Positions 21,077 through 32,346 of a stretch of 64,000 nucleotides of DNA are shown here, piece by piece. Numbering within the stretch: position 1 is the stretch's first letter; every line of letters starts with the position of its first letter. The notes beneath the pieces are model-generated. The model saw nothing but the letters and a program-made list of their open reading frames with translations. It had not been told where the DNA came from and searched no databases. The DNA comes from Sorghum bicolor (lineage: Eukaryota; Streptophyta; Magnoliopsida; Poales; Poaceae). The stretch lies in assembly GCF_000003195.3 (NCBI RefSeq), contig NC_012875.2:20681479-20745478 (forward strand), in the 5' to 3' direction. Made by a program: the position numbers and the translations under genes.

Positions 21077-22311
21077 AAAATGCTTGTTGGGTATTCTTAA
21101 CATCATTACCAAATGTAGACTAAGTTCTCTAAATCTAGTAACGGTGCCAAAAATGCCAAACCTATCCCTCATACCACTTAAGCCAAGTTGTCATCCCCAG
21201 CATGATATAAGAGACGCGGTATTGAAATATACAATTGCTCTTCTAAATAAATAATGAATGGGATCTGCAAGCGCACAGATTAATACCGATGCAGCATTTT
21301 AACCGGGAAGTATTCCAGGTATCGTTATTTATATTTTTACCACTGGGAAGGGATTAGCAATCATCACTATTGATTATAGAATAGAATATGAGATTGAGCA
21401 TCTATCATTGCATGTATAATTGAGAACATTATATCTAACTCTTCATACAGGGATAAGTGTCACATAAAAGATATATAAAGTAATAATAGTGACAAGGATA
21501 ATTAATCTGATCTAGCCACATAATAAATATGATAAGCACCTCAATTAGATACTCTAGAAAGTCATTAGCATGGTATTAGAACGAACTACAAGAATATTCC
21601 CTAAGTTATTCTCAACTATATAGTCTAGCATTATCATAGTTAGTGCAAGCATACTTAGCAATCATTGCGAGACATGACTACGCCCATGCATAGTGATATT
21701 AGCAAGGAATATGAGAAACATAGCAATCACTCCCCTGTAATAATGTTGCTCTGCCAGCCCAATACACGAGAGGGGGACTATATAAGAATCAATGAAGCTG
21801 TCACTATCACGAACCACCCCACGATCTGGCATATTGGGTACAATCGCAGATAAATACAGTATAAGCACCACGCCTACACAATATCTATCATTTACCCATG
21901 GATCCGATGGATAAACGCTATACGATCCTAAGCATGTATATAGATCGAATCTAACTAAGCCAAGTACATAACTATGATAAACTAAGAACAATATAATCTT
22001 GAATATAAGCAAGTAGAGCAAAGTCATAAGCAATATATTGAAATAGAACAAAGTCATATTCATAATATTGAAGAACAAAGATAATTAGAAAGCAATTAGA
22101 AGCACAATTAGAGAATTACCAAGAATCCTCCTGACAGATCCGGAAACCAATCGAAGATTGACTCCTTCTAGTTCTAATCCTATGTATCTATGCTAATCTA
22201 GATATCTAATTGATGTGGTGGCTCTAATCTTGATCAAAGGCTTCTTCTCCCTTGATGGAACAATGAATTAAGGTTGAGAGGCTCTCTCCTCCAGGGGCCA
22301 GGGGGTCTGGT

Positions 22312-22317
22312 TTTATA
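22312..22317 (-). promoter_or_regulatory. TATA box, 5' LTR of Athila element 2
   Basis: TTTATA, read TATAAA on the minus strand in the GGGACTATAAAACC context. This is the promoter that would drive gag. The CACTA element lies ~260 bp upstream of it, in U3, so it may remove upstream enhancers while leaving the core. Confidence 0.6.
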
Positions 22318-22576
22318 GTCCCTCCAAGTGAATACGGGCCGTTGGATCAAACCGACATAGATTGTATGGTTTAGATTCATCCTTTAGGTCGGTGGAGATC
22401 TCCCGCGAAGCAGAGTCCTGATTGGACTCAGGGGCAGGGCGGGCGCCCAGTAGGACAGGGCGGGCGCCCTGTCTCTGGCCCCGTTTCGCCTCCGCTTCGG
22501 TCTTGTGGCTTCTGGAGTCTTCTAGATGTAAGATAATTGCGCAGCACGTTAATATCTTTACGTAATCCCGACGTGT

Positions 22577-22579
22577 GGG
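22577..22579. repeat. Left target-site duplication of CACTA element (GGG)
   Basis: GGG before CACGACAAG and again after GTAGTG (25963-25965). A 3-bp duplication is characteristic of CACTA transposition. Confidence 0.8.
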
Positions 22580-22989
22580 CACGACAAGAAATGCATGATT
22601 TTTTGACATATTTAGTATGACAATAGACTGTGATGTCATTATATCATCCAGATTATGACATTCTGTAATAGACATTTTGACCTAGTGACATAAAAAAGCT
22701 GGATGTCATAATAAATGTCATAGAACTATTCTAATTCCATAATATGACAATATTCAATATGTAATGAGGCCTAATTTATAAATATCAAAAAAAAATTGAC
22801 AAGGTTGTCAAAAAATATTTTTAGAAATATTTAAAATACTCTTTCGGCTTTATTTAACAATTATTACTCAAAAGATTCGTGTCATAAATTTCAGGTAAAC
22901 TGTGCAATTAGTTATCTTTTTTTATCTATATTTAATGCTTCATGCATGTCCTACAAGATTCGATGTGATGGGAAATCTTGAAAAATTTT

Positions 22990-23600
22990 GGGAACTAAAC
23001 AAGGCCTGGGATTCCCATCGCACCGACGGGGACATCCACAGGCCCACACGTCATGGAGCAAAGAAATTGGAGCGTGGCCACGCGGCACCAGACTTTTCCC
23101 CCTTCCCATTCCCATCCCGTGACTTCCTCCCCCAAAATTTTTTCTCAATCTTGCGGCCTTTCTTCTCACTCGTTTTCGTGGGCTCGCAGGTCCTCGTCCT
23201 CACCGCCGCCGCCGCCGCCACCCGCTCATGCCTCCTTCCCAGCGCCTGCTGCAGGTCTTCAACAGGTGGTGCCGCAAGTCCCCAACTTCTTCCTCCTCTC
23301 CTCTCTCATGTTCTGGTGTTTTCGCTTCATCGACCTCAGGATTCTCGTCGCTGACGGCCAGATCTGCGTAAGGACGACCGGATCCACGCGAAGATGGTTG
23401 GATCCGCGTGTGGAGGGGCCGGATCCGCGTGGCCAGCAGCTGGCTCGGCTAAGGCTGCTCGCCTTTCCGGCGTTTGGTCTGCCGGCGGCGCTGCCAGTCC
23501 TTTTAACCTCTAGTCGCCCGGTCCGGCCCAGCCAGGATGTACGCCGCAGCTCTTGGGCGCCACTGCCCACGCCCCTGTGGTATGAAGTAGCATTACTCAA
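22990..23600 (+). other. GC-rich promoter/5'-exon-like block inside the CACTA element
   Basis: Composition changes from AT-rich to GC-rich, with pyrimidine-rich runs, a CCGCCGCCGCCGCC run near 23200-23220 and four GATCYRCG-type repeats ~20 bp apart (about 23360, 23380, 23400, 23421). This looks like a grass promoter and first exon, either the CACTA's own or captured from a host gene. Open frames exist on both strands, such as 23053-23622, but I recognise no protein in them. Confidence 0.45.
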
Positions 23601-25047
23601 ATATCATATAGTATTTAGGTAAATATCTGCACTACTGGATGTTAGATCGCGCAACATTGCTGATAGGCTTTAGTTGGAGTATTAAATTGTGTGCAGGTTA
23701 TTGCTGACAAAAGAAAAACAAATAGAGATACAACCTAACATGCTTCAGGAAGAAGAAAGTAACATGGTAATTTCTAAGATTATCCTGTGTACTTCATTTT
23801 TGCTCTTAGTTGACCCGTACAGGATTTGATGCTACTTCATCTATTTACTAGACATTGTGAAGCACTAACTGTACTGTGTTGCCACACTCAAAAATTACAT
23901 TGTATCTAGTTTAGGTGCACAATGTATTTGAGATATAATCCAATAGTGCAGTATTCCTGCTTTACAAGTGACTTGTTACTGCTAACATAAGGCTGCTTTG
24001 TTAACTGAACTGATGGTTTATTCCTGAACTGAAATAATAATTTATTCATAGATTCAGATATCAGACATGTATCTTCCCTGATTTCCACATAGGAATCATA
24101 TAAGAAACATTCTCCTGTACCTCATATAAAATAATGTGAGGTCAAATTTACATGTTCCTGATTTAGATTAGTTACCTCTCATCTGTTTTCTTCTCTACAG
24201 AGCTAACATATGCAATTTTTCCTGCTGTACTGCAAAACTGAAAATTTGATTGTGTCCAACCTTAGCTATTCCAGTTTGCTCATCCTTAAGCTGCTGCACT
24301 TCCAGAGCATATATTTAGTTCTTGAACAATTCGCAGAGCATTATATTACTTGTTCACTGCATGCGTGCTTGTGCAGGTGGCTGCATACAACATGCGTGCC
24401 TGTGCTGAAGTGGCTGCATACAGCCATCAAATAGCAGCTAGCTGGTATACTCAAGGCGCAAGGCCTTAGGATTCTTCTTGATACTGTGAATATATTAGTG
24501 TAATTGATTTGGTTGTTCAGGTGATAAATTTAAATTTCTTTGTTAAGTTAGTACAAAACTTGATAGTTTTTTTACCATGTAGTTTTTGTCAAAAAAAAAG
24601 AAGCCAGACTGCATATAAGATGTCTATGCTTAGAATTGTGTTGCAGTTTGCAATTAATCGTGTTGGTGAGTAGGATGCCTGTCATTCACGTCAATAAATC
24701 CCTGTCACAGGAGAGCTCGCTGATATGTCCTAAATTGTTATCAGTACATTGTTAAGAGGAAAACAGTTTGGCACAAGCATCTATTGAATTTGACCTTATC
24801 ATTGTAAAAAAAATTTAGTATAGATCTCTCAGAATGCAGACCTTGTTAATTAGGATAATACATAAACTCAAAAAGTTCAGATCTCTACTTGTATGATAAT
24901 ATTCTAATATATATTGTTAGGATAATACAGAAATTCAGAAAGTTCAGATCTTTACCGGTTAATGGCTACTTGTCCTGTTCCTGTCACTTTTGTAATTATA
25001 TGCTCCAAATGCTTTTAGTTACTTTTTTGTGTTTGTTTGTATTTTAG
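23601..25047 (+). other. AT-rich interior of the CACTA element, probable intron sequence
   Basis: No clear gene. Candidate short exons follow good acceptor-like sites: after GTGTGCAG near 23697 and after CTTGTGCAG near 24376. The second opens a 30-codon frame with the repeated motif VAAYNMRACAEVAAYSH. These are weak calls. Confidence 0.3.
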
Positions 25048-25375
25048 AAGCAAACCAAATTTAAGGATGCAACACCAACTGCAATTGACATTTTCAAAAG
25101 CACTCACTGCAGCAGCAAGTCAGGTTTCAATGAGCAAGCAAAGGATGCTATTGTGAGTAACTTATTTCTTGCTATGATGAAAAACTCCATTGTTTGGACA
25201 AATCTTTATACCAAACAGAAAATAAACATGTTTGCATATATCTTAATTTTTCTGGTGTTATTGTTGCTAGGCTAACATAGAAGCATATCTTGATCAACAA
25301 ATAGAAGAAGGACAAGCTCCAAAGACGCCACTTGAGGCTGTAGCTCATGTTCTGCCAAATTCAACATTTCTTTAG
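25048..25375 (+). pseudogene. Fragment of a plant En/Spm-type transposase-associated protein (two exons)
   Basis: Exon 25048-25152 (35 codons) follows ATTTTAG and is followed by GTGAGT. Exon 25271-25375 follows TTGCTAG and ends in TAG. They join in phase without a stop. The first reads …PTAIDIFKSTHC…GFNEQAKDAI, resembling the conserved 'DI(Y/F)KxTH' region of the plant Ptta/En/Spm family (PF03004) as I know it; the second continues with IEAYLDQQIEEGQAP. Only the C-terminal part of such a protein is recognisable and no start codon is assigned. Confidence 0.55.
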
Positions 25376-25962
25376 AATGTTGGTATGCAGCTCACAACAT
25401 TTCTTCAGATTGTTGACTGCAGCAAGGCTATTTTGTGTTGCGCGTTGCTGTGTTGCCGCTGTTGTGAGCTGTTGTTGTCGCTATTATACTATTGTGTCGC
25501 TGCTATTATGCAAATTTGAGACAGCAATTTCTTGTATTATAAGACTATTAGAGTGAAACTATTGTGATGTCTTGTTGTGTTCGAGCAGCAGATTCCTGAA
25601 TTGTAAGACTGGTGATATGGAGATAATATTATATGATATATGGGCTGATTTCTGTTACATGGGCTTCAACATGCCAAAATTGATGTTATGACATTTATTT
25701 TTTCTATGCCATGTCATCGCCACGTCAGCTTTTCATCTTACGTGGCATTTTGCCATATGGCGAGGTCTCAGATATTATGACAAATAACCAATGTCATACC
25801 TTATGACAAAGAATATACAGATGTCACATGATCCGTTTATGACAGTGATTTTTTGACATATAGTTTTTTGTCAACTAATTGTCACAACTCTTATGTTATG
25901 ACATTATTTTCATATGTAATGACATAAATAGAAAGTCAAAAAATCACAGGATTCTTGTAGTG

Positions 25963-25965
25963 GGG
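25963..25965. repeat. Right target-site duplication of CACTA element (GGG)
   Basis: GGG directly after the terminal TTGTAGTG, followed by LTR sequence CCTTTCTTCCG. Confidence 0.8.
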
Positions 25966-26125
25966 CCTTTCTTCCGTATTTCCTGATAACCCCCTGCAGA
26001 AATAGACAAACACCAAAACTCGTGGAATTCTGTCAGATAAAACCCTAAGTCTAGATGTTGATTTCATTTGGATCCTTTTCTTTATTTATTTGATAATTAA
26101 ATTTGATACCTAAGGACCGTCAACA

Positions 26126-26130
26126 ACTAT
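26126..26130. repeat. Right target-site duplication of Athila element 2 (ACTAT)
   Basis: Direct repeat of 14445-14449 after the terminal GTCAACA; the satellite resumes with GCACCTATCTTGC. Confidence 0.93.
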
Positions 26131-29100
26131 GCACCTATCTTGCACCGAAACTAACATTGTCTCCAAACAGACCAAAGCGAGATTGCATATGACACACGTC
26201 ATCTAGAAGTTCCATTGGGTGCGTCCAAATTGATTTCTTAACATATGGTACGTTGCATACAAACTGTGCAACTATCATGCATCAAGGTTAGCACTATATC
26301 CGAACAGACCAAATCGTGCCTCCACTTGAGCCTCTTCAGCTATGAGTACCATCGGGTGCGTCTAAAATGGTTTCTTAGCCTATGGTGCATTTGGCGTAAA
26401 CTGTGCATATATCTTCTACCAAAACTAACACTCTCTCTAAACAAACCGAAGCAAGATTACATATGATACACATCATCAAGGAGTTATATCAGGTGCGTCC
26501 TAATTAATTTCTGAGCATATCGTATGTTCCATGCAAACCGTGTATCTATCTTGCATCAAGATTAGCACTATCTCCAAACAGACCAAACCGAGCTTTCACT
26601 TGAGCACCTTGACCTAGTAGTACCATTGGGTGCATCCAAAATGGTTTCTTATCCTATGGTGCATTAGGTGCAAACCATGCACCTATCTTGCATCGAAACT
26701 AACACTGTCTCCAAACGGACCGAAGTGGGATTCCATATGACACATGTCATCTAGAAGTTCCATCTGGTGCGTCCAAATTGATTTCTGAGCATATGGTTTG
26801 GTCCATGCAAATCGTGCACTAATCTTGCATCAAGATTAGCACTATCTCTAAATAGACCGAACCCAGCCTCCACTTGAGCCTCTTCTCCAAGGAGTACCAA
26901 TAGGTGCTTCCAAAATGGTTTCTTAGACTTTGGTGCATTAGGCGCAAACCGTGCACATTTCTTGCACCGAAACTAGTACTGTCTCTAAGCACACCAAAGC
27001 AAGATTCCATATGACACACATCATCAAGGAGTTCTATCGGTGTGTCCAAATTAATTTCTAAGCATATGGTACGTTCCATGCAGACTGTGCATCTATCTTG
27101 AATCAAGATTAGCACTATCTCCAAATAGACCACACCGAGCTTTCACTTGAGCCTTTTACCTAGGAGTACCATCGGGTGCGTCCAAAATTGTTTCTTAGCC
27201 TATGAAGCATTATGTGCAAACCTTGCACCTATCTTGCACTGAAACTAACACTGTCTCCAAACAGACCAAAGCAAGATTTTGTATGACACACGTCATCTAG
27301 GTGTTCCATCATGTGCGTCCAGATTGGTTTCCAAGCATTTGGTATGTTCCATGCAAACCGTGCACCTATCTTGCATTAAGATTAGCACTATCTCTAGACA
27401 GACCAAACCGAGCATCCACTTGAGCCCCTTCACCTAGGAGTACCAACAAGTGCGTCCAAAATGGTTTCTTAGACTATGGTGCATTAGGTGCAAACTGTGC
27501 ACCTATCTTGCACTGAAAATAATAATATCTTCAAATGGACCGAAGCGAGATTACATATAATACACGTCATCTAGGAGTTCAATTGAGTGCGTCCAAATTG
27601 ATTTCTTAATATATGGTACGTTGCATGCAAACTGTGCAACTATCTTGCATCAAGATTAGCACTATATCTGAACAGACTAAATCGAGCCTCCACTTGAGCC
27701 TCTTCAACTATGAGTACCATCGGGTGCGTCTAAAATGGTTTCTTAGCCTATGGTGCATTTGGCGTAAACCGTGCATATATCTTCTACCAAAACTAACACT
27801 CTCTCTAAACAAACCGAAGCAAGATTACATATGATACACATCATCAAGGAGTTATATCAGGTGCGTCCTAATTGATTTCTGAGCATATCGCTCCAAACAG
27901 ACCAAACCGAGATTTCACTTGAGCACCTTGACCTAGTAGTACCATCGGGTGCATCCAAAATGGTTTCTTATCCTATGGTGCATTAGGTGCAAACCATGCA
28001 CCTATCTTGCACCGAAACTAACACTGTCTCCAAACGGACCGAAGTGGGATTCCATATGACACATGTCATCTAGAAGTTCCATCTGGTGCGTCCAAATTGA
28101 TTTCTGAGCATATGGTTTGTTCCATGCAAATCGTGCACTTATCTTGCATCAAGATTATCACTATCTCTAAATAGACCGAACCCAGCCTCCACATGAGCCT
28201 CTTCATCTAGAAGTACAAATAGGTGCGTCAAAAATGGTTTCTTAGACTATGGTGCATTAGGCACAAACTATGCACCTATCTTGCACCGAAACTAACATTG
28301 TCTCCAAACAGACCGATGCGAGATTCCATATGACACACTTCATCTAGGGGTTCCATTGGGTGCATCCAAATTGATTTCTTAACATATGGTACGTTGCATG
28401 CAAACTGTACAACTATCTTGCATCAAGATTAGCACTATATCCGAATAGACCAAATCGAGCCTCCAATTTGAGCCTCTTCAACTATGAGTACCATCGGGTG
28501 CGTCTAAAATGGTTTCTTAGCCTATGGTGCATTTGGCGTAAACCGTGCATATATCTTCTACCAAAACTAACACTCTCTCTAAACAAACCGAAGCAAGATT
28601 ACATATGATACACATCATCAAGGAGTTATATCAGGTGCGTCCTAATTGATTTCTGAGCATATCGTATGTTCCATGCAAACCGTGCATCTATCTTCCATCA
28701 AGATTAGCACTATCTCCAAACAGACCAAACCGAGCTTCCACTTGAGCCTCTTCATCTAGGAGTACAAACAGGTGTGTCAAAAATGGGTTTTTAGACTATG
28801 GTGCATTAGGCACAAACTATGCACCTATCTTGCACCGAAACTAACATTGTCTCTAAACAGACCAAAGCGAGATTCCATATGACACATGTCATCTAGGAGT
28901 TCCATTGGTGCGTCCAAATTGATTTCTTAACATATGGTACATTGCTTGCAAACTGTGCAACTATCTTGCATCAAGATTAGCACTATATCCGAACAGACCA
29001 AATGGAGCCTCCACTTGAGCCTCTTCAACTATGAGTACCATCGGGTGCGTCTAAAATGGTTTCTTAGCTTATGGTGCATTTGGCGTAAACCGTGCACATA

Positions 29101-30299
29101 TCTTCTACCAAAACTAACACTATCTCTAAACAATCCGAAGCAAGATTCCATATGACATACATCATCAAGGAGTTATAGCAGGTGCGTGCTAATTGATTTC
29201 TAAGCATATCGTATGTTCCATNNNNNNNNNNNNNNNNNNNNNNNNNNNNNNNNNNNNNNNNNNNNNNNNNNNNNNNNNNNNNNNNNNNNNNNNNNNNNNN
29301 NNNNNNNNNNNNNNNNNNNNNNNNNNNNNNNNNNNNNNNNNNNNNNNNNNNNNNNNNNNNNNNNNNNNNNNNNNNNNNNNNNNNNNNNNNNNNNNNNNNN
29401 NNNNNNNNNNNNNNNNNNNNNNNNNNNNNNNNNNNNNNNNNNNNNNNNNNNNNNNNNNNNNNNNNNNNNNNNNNNNNNNNNNNNNNNNNNNNNNNNNNNN
29501 NNNNNNNNNNNNNNNNNNNNNNNNNNNNNNNNNNNNNNNNNNNNNNNTGATTTATGAGCATATGGTATGTTCCATGCAAATCTTGCACCTATCTTGCATC
29601 AAGATTAGCACTATCTCTAAATAGCCCAAACCGAGCCTCCACTTGAGCCTCTTCACCTAGGAGTACCAAGAGGTGCTTCCAAAATGGTTTCTTAGACTTT
29701 GGTTTATTAGGCACAAAGTGTGCACATATCTTGCACCGAAACTAATACTGTCTCTAAGCACACTAAAGCGAGATTCCATATGACACATGTCATCAAGGAG
29801 TTCTATTGGGTGTGTCCAAATTAATTTCTAAGCATATGGTACGTTCAATGCAGACCGTGCATCTATCTTACATCAACATTAGCACTATCTCCAAATAGAC
29901 GAAATCGAGCTTTCACTTGAGCCTTTTACCTAGGAGTACCGTCGGGTACGTCTGAAATGGTTTCTTAGCCTATGCTGCATTATGTGCAAACCTTACACCT
30001 ATCTGGCACCGAAACTAATGTTGTCTCCAAACAGACCGAAGCAAGATTTCATATGACACACATCATCTAGGAGTTCCATCATGTGCGTCGAGATTGTTTT
30101 CCAAGCATTTGGTTGTTCCATGCAAACCGTGCACCTATCTTGCATCAAGATTAGCACTATCTCCAAACAGACCGAACCGAGCATCCACTTGAGTGCCTTC
30201 ACCTAGGAGTACCAACAAGTGCGTCCAAAATGGTCTCTTAGACTATGGGGCATTAGGTGCAAACTGTGCACCTATCTTGCATCAAGATTAGCACTATCT
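26131..30299 (-). repeat. CEN38-type satellite, reverse array, copy A right part
   Basis: Reverse monomers continuing the array interrupted at 14449. It aligns with copy B from about 46,500 to 50,500: the start at 26131 meets 44,585, but the 548-bp block present once here is amplified in copy B. Rare variants are shared, such as the short TTGGTTGTTC form near 30110 and 50380. It ends inside a monomer at GCACTATCT and is fused to copia sequence. It includes an N run. Confidence 0.88.
29222..29547. other. Assembly gap (326 N) inside satellite
   Basis: Run of N with reverse satellite on both sides. Its true length is unknown; long open frames spanning it are artefacts. Confidence 1.
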
Positions 30300-30591
30300 T
30301 GTCATCTTCAAAACCGGGTGGTTGCTCAACATAAACTTCTTCATTGATATAGCCATTGAGAATATGTGCACCAACATAGGCCAACAAGATCCTAATTGCT
30401 TCCAATTTAGCAACTGGGCCATATGTTTCACCAAAGTCAAGACCTTCAACTTGAGTATAGCCTTGTGCTACCAATCTTGCTTTGTTCCTTACAACTATCC
30501 CATCTTGATCTTGCTTGTTGCGGAAGACCCATCTAGTACCAATGACATTATGATCACTAGGCCTCTCAACTAATTCCCATACTTTATTTCT
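30300..30591 (-). pseudogene. Copia reverse transcriptase, N-terminal fragment
   Basis: Continues the upstream frame after TAG at 30592-30594. It contains the conserved [13 protein letters not shown] entry (here [15 protein letters not shown]), [19 protein letters not shown] and [19 protein letters not shown]. Compared with the family, about 15 residues are missing between IRILLA and LNGYINEEV, which normally include the motif-A catalytic Asp. The frame then runs straight into satellite. It cannot encode an active enzyme. Confidence 0.88.
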
Positions 30592-31308
30592 CTAGAAATT
30601 GTTAAGCTCTTCATGCATAGCATTAACCCAATCCAATGCTTCATCAATCTTCTTTGGCTCAATGTGAGACACAAAGGAGAAATGCTCACAAAATGATACT
30701 AATCTCGATCTAGTTTGCACTCCTCTTTGAATGTCACTAATGATATGATCCAATGGATGATCTCTTGCAATATTTGTTGTTTGGAGTATTTGCACTTGAT
30801 TGCTTGCACTTGGTTGATCATGAGATGATGTACTAGCTTGTTGATCTTGCACTTGTGTACCACTTGTACTAGCTTGATTTTGATCATGAGAACCACTAGC
30901 TTGCACATTTGAGGTAGGAAGCACTTGATCTTTGTCATCTTCAACATCAATCACCTCTCTAGGCCTTAAATCACCAATATCCATGTTCTTCATTGCATCG
31001 GCCAATTTAGTGCCTCTCACATCATCTAGATTCTCATCTTCCTCTTGAGAGCCATTGGTTTCATCAAACTCAACATCATGCACCTCTTCAAGAGTACCAC
31101 TAGCCAAATTCCAAACTCTATAAGCTTTGCTAGTAGTAGAGTAACCAAGCAAGAAGCCTTCATCACATTTCTTTTCGAATTTGCTCAATCTAGTGCCTTT
31201 CTTCAATATGTAGCATTTGCAACCAAAAACCCAAAAGTATGCAATGTTAGGCTTTCTACCATTCAAGAACTCATATGGTGTCTTCTCCATCATTGGGTGA
31301 CAATAGAG
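30592..31308 (-). pseudogene. Copia integrase C-terminal region and linker
   Basis: In the same frame as the integrase core but separated by TGA at 31309-31311. It has KTPYEFLNGRKPNIAYFWVFGCKCY, typical of the copia integrase C-terminal part (quoted only in outline), KFEKKCDEGFLLGYSTTSKAYRV, then a Gln/Ser/Thr-rich linker and a conserved block (QTRSRLVSFCEHFSFVSH, EALDWVNAMHEEL) before RT. It ends at TAG 30592-30594. Confidence 0.85.
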
Positions 31309-32346
31309 TCAGTTGCTATAGCAGCAAGCCGTGTTGATTGCTTCGGCCCAAAAAGAATGACTCACATTGTATTCACTCAACATTGATCTTGCAATGTCAA
31401 TCAAGGTTCTATTCTTTCTCTCTACAAGAACATTTGATTGTGGAGTGTACTTGGCCGAGAATTGATGCCTAATGCCAAATTCATCACAAAGCTCATCAAC
31501 TCTTGTGTTCTTGAATTCACTTCCATTGTCACTTCTCACTTTCTTGATGGTTGTTTCAAACTCATTATGTATTCTCTTGACAAATGATTTGAAAGTTGCA
31601 AAAGCATCACTCTTGTCACTAAGAAAGAATACCCATGTGTATCTTGTGAAATCATCTACTATCGCAAATCCATATTTATTTCCACCAATGCTTGTGTATG
31701 TGGTTGGTCCAAATAAGTCCATGTGCAACAACTCAAATGCCTTGCATGTACTCATGATGCTCTTCTTTGGATGAGTGTTGCCAACTTGCTTTCCGGCTTG
31801 ACATGCACTACAAAGCTTGTCTTTCTTAAATGTGACATCTTTCAAGCCTCTAACAATATCATGCTTGACTAACTTGTTTAATTGTTTCATTCCAACATGA
31901 CCAAGCCTTCTATGCCATAACCAACCCATGCTAGATTTAGTGAGCAAGCATGTTGACAATTTAGCTTCACTAGCATTGAAATCAACCAAGTATAGATTCT
32001 CATATCTAAAGCCTTTGAATATCAAGTTAGATCCATCTACACTTATGATCTCTACATCATCAACTCCAAATATGCATTTGAAACCAAGATCACAAAGTTG
32101 AGCTACGGATAGCAAATTGAAGTTCAAGCTCTCTACTAGTAGCACATTGGAAATGCTCAAGTTATTGGATATAGCAATTTTACCAAGCCCTTTGACCTTG
32201 GCTTTGCCATTGTCACCAAATGTGATACTATCAACACCATTGTCATCATTTGGATTGATTGAATTGAACATTCTTGAATCACCGGTCATGTGTTGTGTAC
32301 ACCCATTATCAAGTACCCAATGCCTTCCTCCGGCTTTATAATTTAC
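31309..32346 (-). pseudogene. Copia protease remnant, GAG-pre-integrase and integrase core
   Basis: The frame is open from 32346 after a TAG. Near the start is LDNGCTQHMTGD, where a copia protease would have D-S-G: the catalytic Asp remains but Ser is Asn. The zinc-binding H-H-C-C of integrase is visible (HRRLGH … CSACQAGK), followed by the D-D-E triad: LLHMDLFGP, VRSDNGSEF and VERKNRTL. The core is thus complete in its key residues. It ends at TGA 31309-31311 inside INTACCYSN, where related elements read through. Confidence 0.88.

Larger units (their letters stand above)
22580..25962 (+). mobile_element. Non-autonomous CACTA (En/Spm) DNA transposon
   Basis: The left end is CACGACAAGAA and the right end, reverse-complemented, is CACTACAAGAA; both inner flanks contain TGATTTTTTGAC. 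The left terminus has G in place of the canonical T. Subterminal regions (about 22580-22900 and 25680-25962) are dense in TGACA/TGTCA and ATGTCATA-like motifs, the usual transposase-binding layout. The 3383-bp interior has a GC-rich promoter-like block and a short two-exon transposase-associated fragment, but no full TNPD-type transposase. It is nested in the 5' LTR of Athila element 2, making it one of the youngest insertions here. Confidence 0.9.
14450..26125 (-). mobile_element. Athila Ty3/gypsy LTR element 2, non-autonomous gag-protease element, with nested CACTA
   Basis: Complete insertion: TG…CA ends, target duplication ACTAT, two LTRs (14450-16101 and 21085-26125, the latter split by a CACTA element), a tRNA-Asp-type primer-binding site at 21059-21076 and a polypurine tract at 16104-16111. 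Transcription is right to left. The internal region (~5 kb) encodes only a broken gag and two protease domains; from 18280 to the tract I find no RT, RNase H, integrase or ORF1. It would need enzymes in trans. The two LTRs look almost identical apart from the CACTA insertion, so the insertion is recent. It is absent from copy B. Confidence 0.93.
21085..26125 (-). repeat. 5' LTR of Athila element 2, split by a CACTA element
   Basis: LTR sequence is 21085-22579 and 25966-26125, together about 1655 bp, matching 14450-16101. The break is at GACGTGTGGG/GGGCCTTTC; the intact LTR reads GACGTGTCGGCC. A minus-strand open frame at 21662-22078 matches that in the other LTR (VVRDSDSFIDSYIV). Confidence 0.92.

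Noticed and set aside
23053..23622. 189-codon frame as a host gene
   Set aside because: Low-complexity Pro/Ser-rich translation of a GC-rich promoter-like block; no domain, and frames are open on the other strand too.
25347..25556. 69-codon Cys-rich frame after the transposase fragment
   Set aside because: Overlaps the second exon in another frame and continues into AT-rich CACTA 3' sequence; no recognisable motif.
29064..29624. Frames of 114-174 codons across the first N run
   Set aside because: Most residues are unknown; the frame exists only because N cannot encode a stop. The same holds for the frames at 53639-54570.
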